A stretch of 23,132 nucleotides of DNA from JBAZDV01 sp041669745 (GTDB lineage: Archaea; Thermoplasmatota; Thermoplasmata; Methanomassiliicoccales; Methanomethylophilaceae). Below are positions 8,079 through 15,315 of this stretch, in pieces. The stretch's first letter is position 1; each line of letters opens with the position of its first letter. Both the position numbers and the translations under genes were made by a program. The stretch spans positions 1-23,132 of the forward strand of contig JBAYAO010000013.1 of assembly GCA_041669745.1 (NCBI GenBank). Reading direction: 5' to 3'. The notes below the pieces were generated by a model that was given only the letters and a program-made list of their open reading frames with translations, ran no database searches and was not told where the DNA came from.

Positions 8079-8249
8079 CCGTCCGACACATATCGAACAG
8101 CCGTATATGGGAGTCGGAATCGTCGGTCACGCCTCAGATCGATCCTGTGACTCGCCGTCCCAAGCACGATCACGCGCCGCATATTCTACGCCGTGATTTG
8201 CGGATTCGTCCCCTTCCTGCCCGCGAGTGCGCATACACGCGAAACAATA

Positions 8250-8257
8250 CTTATATT
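8250..8257 (+). promoter_or_regulatory. TATA-like box for hisB
   Basis: CTTATATT is centred about 33 nt before the hisB ATG at 8287, predicting a leader of about 6 nt. The preceding 170 bases (8079-8249) hold no gene that I can support. Confidence 0.5.
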
Positions 8258-8286
8258 GACGACATCCATAATGCCGCGTGGACATC

Positions 8287-8838
8287 ATGGCAAAGAGGAC
8301 CGCAAATATCGAACGTAAGACCCGCGAGACCTCCGTATTCACCGAAATGAATATTGACGGTACCGGAAAATTCAATGTTTCATGTGATATCCAATTCCTG
8401 AAACACATGATCGAGACGTTGGCGAGATACTCCGACATCGATATCGAACTTTCGGTGACCGGAGACAACGACCATCACGTGATTGAAGATACTGCCATCA
8501 CGTTGGGAAAAACGCTCTCTAAAGCCCTGGGGGACGGGCCGGTCGAGAGAATGGCAACAAGGACCGTGGTCATGGATGACGCCATGGTTATGACATCACT
8601 GGATATCGTTGACAGGCCTTATGCCGAAATCGATTGTCCCGATCCACTGTACAGTCATTTCATGAGAAGCTTTGCCATGTCCGCAGGAATCACACTGCAC
8701 ATCGTGGTCATAAGAGGATACGATGACCATCACGTGATAGAAGCAAGCTTCAAATCGCTGGGTCTTTGCCTCAAGGATGCCGTTAGAAGACGTGCCAGCG
8801 AACTCAGTACAAAAGACAGGGTCGAGTTAAAGGGGTAG
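8287..8838 (+). CDS. hisB: Imidazoleglycerol-phosphate dehydratase
   Basis: Mn-dependent dehydratase that converts IGP to imidazole acetol-phosphate. It is a monofunctional 183-residue form with no fused phosphatase domain. The two symmetry-related metal-binding motifs are clear: DHHVIEDTAI and DDHHVIEASFKSLG. The N-terminal RKTRETSV and the FLKHMIETLARYSDID segment also fit the family. ATG 8287 (MAKRTANIERKTRETS) is preferred over the in-frame GTG at 8278. hisF begins 4 nt after the TAG stop. The lack of a fused HolPase means the pathway needs another histidinol-phosphatase. Confidence 0.95.
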   Translation: MAKRTANIERKTRETSVFTEMNIDGTGKFNVSCDIQFLKHMIETLARYSDIDIELSVTGDNDHHVIEDTAITLGKTLSKALGDGPVERMATRTVVMDDAMVMTSLDIVDRPYAEIDCPDPLYSHFMRSFAMSAGITLHIVVIRGYDDHHVIEASFKSLGLCLKDAVRRRASELSTKDRVELKG

Positions 8839-8842
8839 AAGA

Positions 8843-9595
8843 ATGCTGACCAAGAGGATCATCCCCTGTCTGGATGTAAAGAACGGTAAGGTCGTCAAAG
8901 GGGTGAGATTCAAGAATCTAACGGATGTCGGGTACCCTCCGGACCTTGCCAGCGAATATGAGGAGCAGGGCGCGGACGAAGTGACGTTCCTGGATATCAC
9001 AGCTTCATTGGAGACCAGGGATACCATGCTGGATATCGTATCGGAAACAGCGAGAAAACTGTTTGTGCCCCTGACGGTCGGCGGCGGTATAAGGTCGCCT
9101 CAGGATATGAGAAATGCCCTGAATGCAGGAGCTGATAAAGTATCGGTCAACTCGGCTGCCGTATTCCATCCCGATATGATTACGGAATGTGCGGAGAGCT
9201 TCGGAAGACAATGTGTGGTCGTCGCGATCGATGCAAAGAAGGACGGGAGGAGCTGGAGAGTGTACACGCATGGCGGGACAAGGCCTACCGACATCGATGC
9301 CGTGGAATGGGCGAAACATGTGGAGGACCTTGGCGCCGGAGAGATATTACTCACCTCCATGGATGCAGACGGTGTGAAAAACGGGTACGACCTTCCGCTC
9401 ACCGCCGCGATATCCGATGAGGTGAACATACCGGTGATCGCCTCTGGCGGTTGCGGAAGCATCGAACACATTTACGATGTTTTCACACAAACCGATGCCG
9501 CGGCCGCACTGGCCGCATCGATATTCCATTACAACGAGTGTACTGTCGGAGAGGTAAAACGATACCTGAAGGACAAGGGGGTAACCGTCAGATGA
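8843..9595 (+). CDS. hisF: Imidazole glycerol phosphate synthase, cyclase subunit
   Basis: TIM-barrel cyclase that joins PRFAR with ammonia from HisH, yielding IGP and AICAR. The protein is 250 residues. The catalytic aspartates fall at D11 (IIPCLDVKNGKVVKG) and D130 (AIDAKKDG), the same numbers as in well-studied HisF enzymes. Phosphate-binding loops VGGGIRS and ASGGCGS are visible, as is the LTSMDADGVKNGYD loop. It follows hisB by 4 nt and overlaps hisIE through ATGA at 9592-9595. Confidence 0.96.
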   Translation: MLTKRIIPCLDVKNGKVVKGVRFKNLTDVGYPPDLASEYEEQGADEVTFLDITASLETRDTMLDIVSETARKLFVPLTVGGGIRSPQDMRNALNAGADKVSVNSAAVFHPDMITECAESFGRQCVVVAIDAKKDGRSWRVYTHGGTRPTDIDAVEWAKHVEDLGAGEILLTSMDADGVKNGYDLPLTAAISDEVNIPVIASGGCGSIEHIYDVFTQTDAAAALAASIFHYNECTVGEVKRYLKDKGVTVR

Positions 9596-10194
9596 CCGAA
9601 CTCAGATACGATGTGAATAAACTGATCCCCGTCGTGGTCCAGGACGGCATAACGAGCGAAGTGCTGATGGTCGCCTGGGCGAACGAAGAGGCCGTAGAAC
9701 TGATGAAGACCACAGGATATACACACTTCTGGTCAAGAAGCAGACAGAAACTCTGGAAGAAAGGCGAAGAATCAGGACATGTTCAGAAGATCATATCCAT
9801 ACAGGCGGACTGTGACGGAGACACACTTCTGGTAAGGGTCCAACAGACGGGGGCGGCCTGTCATACAGGAAACCCCTCCTGCTTCTATGAGACCATCTAC
9901 GGGGATGTCTCAGGGACATCTGCGATAATCCCCGATCTGAAACGCGTCATCCACGACAGATTGGAACATCCCGAGGAAGGAAGCTACACATGCAAATTGT
10001 TCAACGATGAAACGAGGATGTGCAAAAAGATCATCGAGGAAGCAGGCGAATTCGCACTTGCGATCAAAGATAAAGACGATGACGAGACCGCATGGGAGCT
10101 CGCAGATCTGATATACCACTCCATGGTCGCGGTGGAGAAGACGGGACTGTCCATGGAGAAAGTGTTCGAAAAATTGGCGGAGAGAAGACAATGA
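9592..10194 (+). CDS. hisIE: Bifunctional PR-AMP cyclohydrolase / PR-ATP pyrophosphatase
   Basis: Fusion enzyme catalysing steps 2 and 3 of the pathway; 200 residues. The HisI half (about 1-100) shows MVAWANEEAVELM, the FWSRSRQKLWKKGEESGH block and the metal-site motifs ADCDGD and ACHTGNPSCFY. The HisE half (about 105-200) shows KKIIEEAGEFALAIKD and the ELADLIYHSMV helix with the acidic Mg ligands of the MazG-like fold. The start is the ATG overlapping the hisF stop; a longer upstream frame from 9451 lies wholly inside hisF and is rejected. The gene overlaps the PHP gene by ATGA. Confidence 0.95.
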   Translation: MTELRYDVNKLIPVVVQDGITSEVLMVAWANEEAVELMKTTGYTHFWSRSRQKLWKKGEESGHVQKIISIQADCDGDTLLVRVQQTGAACHTGNPSCFYETIYGDVSGTSAIIPDLKRVIHDRLEHPEEGSYTCKLFNDETRMCKKIIEEAGEFALAIKDKDDDETAWELADLIYHSMVAVEKTGLSMEKVFEKLAERRQ

Positions 10195-10838
10195 GGATAG
10201 ACCTTCACACACACAGCATATTCAGCGACGGAGAACTGATCCCATCGGAACTCGTGAGAAGGGCCATGATCTGCGGACATGATGCGATCGCCATCACAGA
10301 CCACGTCGATATGACCAATGTCGAATTCGTAGTGAAGAACCTGATCAAGGCAACGGACCTGTGCGAGGACTACATAAGGGTGATTCCGGGGGTGGAGGTA
10401 ACACACGTACCCCCTGCTAAGATGGATGCCGTCATAGAGACCGCTAGAAGACTCGGCGCGGAGATAATAGTCGTTCACGGCGAAACCGTGACCGAACCTG
10501 TTATGAAAGGCACCAACATGAAAGCCGTGAGGAATCCGGAAGTAGATATTCTGGCACATCCGGGTTTTATCACCGAGGAGGAGGCACAGACGGCCGTCGA
10601 CAACAATGTCGTCCTTGAGATCACAGGCAGGATGGGACACAATATAACGAACGGCCATGTCGCGAATATCGCGCGTACAGTCAGTGCCAGAATGGTCGTC
10701 GATTCGGATGCGCATGCGCCTGATAACCTGATGTCGGAAGAGACCGCGTATACGGTGGCACTGGGAGCAGGCCTGACAAAAGCCGAGGCGGACAGGGCGA
10801 TACGTATCACGCCGTACGATATCGTAAGGGACCTTTGA
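10191..10838 (+). CDS. PHP-domain phosphoesterase, candidate histidinol-phosphatase
   Basis: A 215-residue PHP-domain metal-dependent phosphoesterase. The metal motifs appear in order: H6/H8 and D13 in RIDLHTHSIFSDGE, ITDHVD, the GVEVTH segment, VVHGE, LAHPGF and DSDAHAP. The start is the ATG overlapping the hisIE stop (10191-10194), so it is translationally coupled to the his operon and ends it. PHP enzymes are one of the known non-homologous solutions for histidinol-phosphate phosphatase, and no other HolPase is seen in the cluster. The assignment to histidine synthesis is inference from context. The protein is shorter than typical bacterial HisK-type HolPases, so another phosphoester substrate is possible. 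Confidence 0.8.
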   Translation: MRIDLHTHSIFSDGELIPSELVRRAMICGHDAIAITDHVDMTNVEFVVKNLIKATDLCEDYIRVIPGVEVTHVPPAKMDAVIETARRLGAEIIVVHGETVTEPVMKGTNMKAVRNPEVDILAHPGFITEEEAQTAVDNNVVLEITGRMGHNITNGHVANIARTVSARMVVDSDAHAPDNLMSEETAYTVALGAGLTKAEADRAIRITPYDIVRDL

Positions 10839-10851
10839 CCCTTTCATATCA

Positions 10852-10858
10852 TTTTATA
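10852..10858 (+). promoter_or_regulatory. TATA-like box for the MTA phosphorylase gene
   Basis: TTTTATA is centred 26 nt before the ATG at 10881, with no Shine-Dalgarno between, indicating a leaderless transcript. Confidence 0.5.
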
Positions 10859-10880
10859 CCCCTTCTTCCATCCGGTTGAT

Positions 10881-11669
10881 ATGGTGAAGATCGGAATAAT
10901 CGGAGGATCGGGGATATACAACCCCGATGAATTCGAACTTATCAGGACTGTGTTTCCGGACACCGAGTTCGGAAAACCTTCGGACGAGATATCGATAGGA
11001 AGGATAAACGGCGTGGAGGTCGCATTCCTGCCCAGGCACGGGAAGGACCATCAGCACCCCCCTCACAGCGTTCCCTACAGAGCCAATATCGCCGCGATGA
11101 GGGATCTGGGTGTGAAGATGATCATCTCCCCTTGCGCTGTAGGTTCCCTCAGAGAAGATTACGAACCCGGCGACCTGGTCATAGTGGATCAGTTCGTCGA
11201 TTTCACAAAGGGAAGGACGTACACCTTCTTCGACGACAGAACCGTCCATATCGGCATACCTGACCCGTTCTGCCCTCAGATGAACGATGTCTTCGACAGG
11301 GTGGCGAAGGAGATGGGCATCAGATACCACAGAGGAGGGACGTACGTCTGTATCGAAGGACCGAGATTCTCCACACGTGCGGAAAGCCACATGTTCCAGG
11401 GATTTGCGGACATAATAGGTATGACCGTCGTTCCCGAATGTCAATTGGCCAGAGAAGCCGGAATGTGCTACTGCAGTCTCGCCACCATCACAGATTATGA
11501 TGCCTGGAAGGAGGAGACCGTCGACATCAGTATGGTCCTGAAGACCATGAGCGAATGCCTTTCGAAGATCACTCTGATGCTTGAGAAAGGATTGCCTCTG
11601 ATAGAGGAACTGCCTGCGTGCAACTGCATCGATGCCGCCGTCGGAAGTGGCGCGATGGAGAAAAAATAG
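10881..11669 (+). CDS. mtnP: S-methyl-5'-thioadenosine phosphorylase (MTAP/MTIP family)
   Basis: A purine-nucleoside phosphorylase family enzyme, 262 residues, that cleaves methylthioadenosine (or methylthioinosine) with phosphate. Landmarks are IGIIGGSGIYNP (phosphate loop), LPRHGKDHQHPPHSVPYRAN, the ISPCAVGSLRED segment, CIEGPRFSTRAE and the base-recognition loop TDYDAWKEE. The Asp pair D205/D207 in that loop matches the pattern used by MTAPs to bind the 6-amino group of adenine, so MTA is favoured over MTI as substrate; this is inference. It is a leaderless single gene. It ends in TAG and is followed by a hairpin shared with the convergent gcvH gene. Confidence 0.92.
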   Translation: MVKIGIIGGSGIYNPDEFELIRTVFPDTEFGKPSDEISIGRINGVEVAFLPRHGKDHQHPPHSVPYRANIAAMRDLGVKMIISPCAVGSLREDYEPGDLVIVDQFVDFTKGRTYTFFDDRTVHIGIPDPFCPQMNDVFDRVAKEMGIRYHRGGTYVCIEGPRFSTRAESHMFQGFADIIGMTVVPECQLAREAGMCYCSLATITDYDAWKEETVDISMVLKTMSECLSKITLMLEKGLPLIEELPACNCIDAAVGSGAMEKK

Positions 11670-11672
11670 AAT

Positions 11673-11689
11673 TTCCGGAAGAACCGGAA
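11673..11689. terminator. Hairpin between convergent mtnP and gcvH
   Basis: A perfect 6-bp inverted repeat, TTCCGG and CCGGAA, with a 5-nt loop fills the 23-nt gap between the two convergent stop codons. It could act for both directions. Confidence 0.5.
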
Positions 11690-11692
11690 GAT

Positions 11693-12076
11693 CTATTTCT
11701 TCATGAATTCCCTATATTCTCCGACATCCATCAGGATATCCTTTTCTGACGGATCCGCCATCTTGATGACCATCATCCAACCGTCGTCGTACGGAGATAT
11801 ATTGATGTTTTGCGGTGCATCGGCCAACAGACCGTTGACGCTGATCACCGTACCCGTGACCGGCGCATATATCGGTTCGATCGTTTTGACACTCTCCAGC
11901 GCTCCTATCTCGTCATTCATGGTTATCTCGTCACCTATGTCCGGGAGATCGACATATACGACATCCCCGAGCTCTTGCTGCGCATGGTCCGTCATACCGA
12001 ATGTAACGTTCTCTCCGTCGACCATCATCCATTCATGCATCTCATTGTAGAGCAGCCCTTCGCGTACATCATCCAT
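11693..12076 (-). CDS. gcvH: Glycine cleavage system H-like lipoyl protein
   Basis: A 127-residue H-protein homologue. The N-terminus has the family pattern YNEMHEWMMVDGENVTFGMT, then QQELGDVVYVDLPDIGDEI, and the lipoylation site K64 in ALESVKTIEPIYAPVTG, followed by the PYDDGWMMVIK segment. H proteins carry a lipoyl arm between glycine-cleavage partners. No gcvT, gcvP or lipoate ligase gene is in this window, so the protein stands alone here and its partner is unknown. It is divergent from hypF across a 66-nt region that contains a single TATA-like element. Its 3' end faces mtnP across the shared hairpin. Confidence 0.92.
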   Translation of the reverse strand: MDDVREGLLYNEMHEWMMVDGENVTFGMTDHAQQELGDVVYVDLPDIGDEITMNDEIGALESVKTIEPIYAPVTGTVISVNGLLADAPQNINISPYDDGWMMVIKMADPSEKDILMDVGEYREFMKK

Positions 12077-12109
12077 TTACATACCTTACGAACCGCATCT
12101 GAAACCGAC

Positions 12110-12118
12110 AATATAAAG
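12110..12118. promoter_or_regulatory. Shared TATA-like element between gcvH and hypF
   Basis: AATATAAAG reads as CTTTATATT on the other strand. It lies 29 nt before the hypF ATG (12143) and 38 nt before the gcvH ATG (12076), so it could position transcription in both directions. Confidence 0.4.
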
Positions 12119-12142
12119 AACGTGCAGGACGGTGAAACGGCC

Positions 12143-14311
12143 ATGCGGATCGTCATCAAGGGTACGGTGCAAGGCGTTGGATTCAGACCGACCGTGTACC
12201 GTATCGCGTCATCGCTAGGTCTCAACGGAAAGGTGTGGAATGACGGACCCGATGTCGTTATCGACGTGGACGACGGAAACGAATTGCTCCGGATCCTCAA
12301 AGAACAGCTTCCCCCCCTCGCGAAGATCGATTCCATTGAAACCGAGGATTACGGTCCCGATCCCTCGGTAAACGGATTCTCAATAGTGCCGTCGTCATAT
12401 GGGAACGGGAGCGTCGGCATCCCGACTGACACGGCTATATGCGATTCCTGTCTGAAAGAGATCAGATCCGGAGGGAGGCGGAAGGGGTATGCGTTCACCA
12501 CATGTACGGATTGCGGCGCAAGATTCACACTCATCTCCGGACTGCCCTATGACAGGAACAACACAGCGATGAAAGAGTTCCCGATGTGCGAGAAGTGCAG
12601 TTCGGAATACAATGACCCGACCGATAGAAGATTCCATCATCAGACCATATGCTGTCCCGAGTGCGGTCCGCGATACTATGTCATTGACAACGATGGGAAA
12701 CGTATTGACGGAGACCCCATTCCTACATTCGCGAAGATGATCGACTCGGGTGCGATAGGGATTGCGAAAAGTTGGGGTGGGATGCATATCTGCACCACCC
12801 TTGAAAACGCTTCGAAACTTAGAAAATGGTACGGAAGGGAGCAAAAACCCTTTGCCATAATGGTACGCGACATCGATTGCGTGAAACAATACGCAAGACC
12901 CTCAAGGAAGGAGATCGAACATCTCACTTCCGAACATCGGCCGATTGTCCTGATGGAAAAAATCTACAGCGATCTGACAGAAACCATATCCCCTCGGTTG
13001 GACAACATCGGTGTCTTCCTTCCTTACACGGGGATGCAGTATCTCCTGTTCGACTGTTTGGACCACGATGCTCTCATCATGACCTCCGCCAACATCCCGG
13101 GTGAACCGATGATCCTCAACGACAAGGATGTACTGGAACTCGGCGCTGACGTGTATCTCCTGCACAACCAACATATCGTCAATCGTGCGGACGACTCCGT
13201 TGTGAGGACCTACAGGGACAATACCTTCTTCATACGGAAGTCCAGAGGACATGTTCCCTCCTTCATCCCAACCAAATACTCCGGTGCGGCAATCGGCATA
13301 GGCGCGCAGGAGAATCTCACCGCCACCGTATCATATGGCGGTCGATTGTATACCACACAGCACATCGGCAACGGTGAATCCGTGGGTGTCATCGAATATC
13401 TCGAATCGTCTACCGATTCTCTGATGGAACTGCTCGGTTGCAGACCGCAGGCGATCGCCATGGACCTGCACCCAGGGTATTCCAACAGGAGATACGGAAA
13501 ACATCTTGCGGAAAAATACGATGCGGAACTTATCGAAATACAGCATCATTGGGCACATGCCGCATCTCTTCTGACCGAACATAACGTGGATGAGGCCGTG
13601 GTGTTGTCCATCGACGGAACGGGATATGGTACCGACGGGAATGCATGGGGTGGAGAAGTGCTCAGAACGGATCTTGATCGCTTCGAGAGGATCTCCCACC
13701 TGCAGAACATACCGCTTCTTGGCTCGGAAAGGGCTCTTCACGACCTGAGAAGATTGAAATTCGCCGTCGATTGTATCAACGGGGAGGACAACCACATCGT
13801 AAGTGATGAAATGGCGAATGTGATGAGAAAACTGATGAACAAGAGCATAAAGACCTCGTCCTTCGGCCGTCTCCTCGACACTCTGGCATTTACCCTGGGT
13901 GTATGCAGAACGCGTACGTACGACGGGGAACCAGCGATGAAGATGGAACCTTTGTTGGCCAGAGGCAGATTGATACCTGGCTTCGAAACCGAGATGAATA
14001 ATGGGGAGATACTGACCGCACACCTTTTCGCCGACCTTCCGAAAAATGAAAAGAGAGAGGATATAGCGTACTCCATAGTCAGAAACGTAATCGATTCGAT
14101 GGTGGACTCCGCATGTGACTGCGCCGAATCCAAAGGAATCGAAACGATAGGTCTCTCGGGTGGCGTATCCTACAATCGCCCCATCTGTAAGATGGTCGAG
14201 AACGCGACTTTGGGGAGAGGCCTTAAATTCATGACACATGATTGCGTACCCAACGGCGATGGCGGTATCTCCGTCGGACAAGCCGCAATCGCACTGAGGT
14301 CCTTGGAATGA
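12143..14311 (+). CDS. hypF: Carbamoyltransferase HypF ([NiFe]-hydrogenase maturation)
   Basis: HypF uses carbamoyl phosphate and ATP to make a carbamoyl-adenylate that, through HypE, becomes the cyanide ligand of [NiFe] hydrogenases. Domains in the 722-residue protein, in order: acylphosphatase (VQGVGFRP at 9-16); two zinc fingers starting at C100/C103 (CDSC, CTDC, then CEKC and CPEC); a YrdC/Sua5-like domain (KSWGGMHICT, REQKPFAIMVRD, LMTSANIPGEP); and a Kae1-like domain (HHWAHAASLLTEHN, SIDGTGYGTDGNAWGGE, GLSGGVSYNR). ATG 12143 begins directly with the acylphosphatase domain and fits the TATA element, so it is preferred over the longer open frame from 11810. It overlaps the next gene by ATGA. 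No other hyp gene is in the window. Confidence 0.96.
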   Translation: MRIVIKGTVQGVGFRPTVYRIASSLGLNGKVWNDGPDVVIDVDDGNELLRILKEQLPPLAKIDSIETEDYGPDPSVNGFSIVPSSYGNGSVGIPTDTAICDSCLKEIRSGGRRKGYAFTTCTDCGARFTLISGLPYDRNNTAMKEFPMCEKCSSEYNDPTDRRFHHQTICCPECGPRYYVIDNDGKRIDGDPIPTFAKMIDSGAIGIAKSWGGMHICTTLENASKLRKWYGREQKPFAIMVRDIDCVKQYARPSRKEIEHLTSEHRPIVLMEKIYSDLTETISPRLDNIGVFLPYTGMQYLLFDCLDHDALIMTSANIPGEPMILNDKDVLELGADVYLLHNQHIVNRADDSVVRTYRDNTFFIRKSRGHVPSFIPTKYSGAAIGIGAQENLTATVSYGGRLYTTQHIGNGESVGVIEYLESSTDSLMELLGCRPQAIAMDLHPGYSNRRYGKHLAEKYDAELIEIQHHWAHAASLLTEHNVDEAVVLSIDGTGYGTDGNAWGGEVLRTDLDRFERISHLQNIPLLGSERALHDLRRLKFAVDCINGEDNHIVSDEMANVMRKLMNKSIKTSSFGRLLDTLAFTLGVCRTRTYDGEPAMKMEPLLARGRLIPGFETEMNNGEILTAHLFADLPKNEKREDIAYSIVRNVIDSMVDSACDCAESKGIETIGLSGGVSYNRPICKMVENATLGRGLKFMTHDCVPNGDGGISVGQAAIALRSLE

Positions 14312-15300
14312 ACACCTTATTCGTACTTCTCGACGGAGCTGAGGATCATCCTATTCCCGAATTCGGCGGAAAAAAACCGCTGGACGTAGCCGATATGCCC
14401 TTTCTCGATTCGAGAACGGTATGCAAGGCATATACGACCGGCCGTGATTACACACATCTGTTCCTCAACGAGTTCTTCACCGGCCATCCGCCCGGAATGT
14501 CAAGGGCCGCATTGGAATCGATGGGGCTTGGCCTGAACATAGGTGAAGGTAGAACGGCGTACCGTTTGAGTCCCGCGGTCCTTTCTGAGGGGATGATAAA
14601 CTGGTCATATCAGGCATCGGAATTCTGTGACGTTCTCGTACCCAAGGTGAAGGAACATCTCAGTATTCTCGAACGATATGATCCAGAGATCAGATTCTTC
14701 CTTAACGGAAGGGCCGTTCTCACGATGGAATGCGACGAGATACCGGATCTTCCGGCACCGCCCGTCCCTTCGCCGTTCGTAGAGGTTCCCGGTGACCTGG
14801 GGAAGATGGTGATGGCGGTCGCAAAGGACCTGAACGGCATAACCGATTATCCGTGGGGCTGCGGGCAGTTCACGGAACAGAGCATGCCGTTCAGGGACCT
14901 TGGTAATATGACCGCGATATCGGACAGCCCGACATCGTTGGGCATATGTGCCTCACTCGGCCATACGATACATCTGATCGAGGACATGGATGAAAGGTTT
15001 CCTGTGGCCAAGGATGCGCTGAAACACGGGAATGTGTTCCTCCATATGGACGAGGTGGATGAATACAGCCATCAAAGGGACCCTGTCAAGAAGGTCAGGA
15101 CCCTGGAGCACATCGACAGGATGATGACGGAGTACTTCTCGGATACGGACAGGATAGTTTATTTCGTCGACCACGGCACATCTTCCATCACCGGGGAACA
15201 CCTCCCTGTGAGGGTACCTTTCTGGACGACGTTCGATACATCCATCACCAACGGCGAGGATGTGAAACTCAACGGACTTGTACCAAGATTGCTGGAATGA
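14308..15300 (+). CDS. Diverged phosphoglycerate-mutase-like metalloenzyme (alkaline phosphatase superfamily)
   Basis: A 330-residue protein resembling archaeal cofactor-independent phosphoglycerate mutase but shorter than the usual 400 or so. Recognisable pieces are the N-terminal LLDGAEDHPIPEFGGKKPL with metal ligand D9, a likely nucleophile S65 in PPGMSRAALESMGLG, the HMDEVDEYSHQRDPVKK block with the Asp/His metal ligands, and VDHGTSSITGEHLPVRVPFW near the C-terminus. The usual mutase segment after the Ser is replaced (TAYRLSPAVLSEGMINW), so mutase activity is uncertain; phosphatase or another phosphotransfer role is possible. Its ATG overlaps the hypF stop, implying coupled expression. 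The 3' end is convergent with the truncated cobQ gene, with only 3 nt between the stops. Confidence 0.7.
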   Translation: MNTLFVLLDGAEDHPIPEFGGKKPLDVADMPFLDSRTVCKAYTTGRDYTHLFLNEFFTGHPPGMSRAALESMGLGLNIGEGRTAYRLSPAVLSEGMINWSYQASEFCDVLVPKVKEHLSILERYDPEIRFFLNGRAVLTMECDEIPDLPAPPVPSPFVEVPGDLGKMVMAVAKDLNGITDYPWGCGQFTEQSMPFRDLGNMTAISDSPTSLGICASLGHTIHLIEDMDERFPVAKDALKHGNVFLHMDEVDEYSHQRDPVKKVRTLEHIDRMMTEYFSDTDRIVYFVDHGTSSITGEHLPVRVPFWTTFDTSITNGEDVKLNGLVPRLLE

Positions 15301-15315
15301 GGATCACGGATCCTC
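15299..15315. terminator. Hairpin spanning two convergent stop codons
   Basis: A perfect 7-bp inverted repeat, GAGGATC and GATCCTC, with a 3-nt loop overlaps both the TGA of the plus-strand phosphoglycerate-mutase-like gene (15298-15300) and the stop of the minus-strand cobQ-like gene (15304-15306). It is palindromic and may serve both transcripts. Confidence 0.5.

Noticed and set aside
8079..8249. Possible small gene between the HTH regulator and hisB
   Set aside because: A 102-codon plus-strand frame (8042-8350) runs through it, but it overlaps both neighbours, is Arg/Pro-rich and has no family similarity.
11667..11669. Amber codon at the end of mtnP read as pyrrolysine
   Set aside because: The protein is already full length for the family, and the downstream frame runs into the shared hairpin and antisense to gcvH. 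The TAG stops of hisB and cfbB likewise follow complete proteins.
11810..12142. Extension of hypF upstream to 11810
   Set aside because: The extra 111 codons are antisense to gcvH, and the acylphosphatase domain begins directly at ATG 12143, which also fits the TATA element.
13331..14281. Long minus-strand open frame of 316 codons opposite hypF
   Set aside because: It is antisense to a clearly conserved gene, with biased composition and no recognisable motif, so it is a shadow frame.
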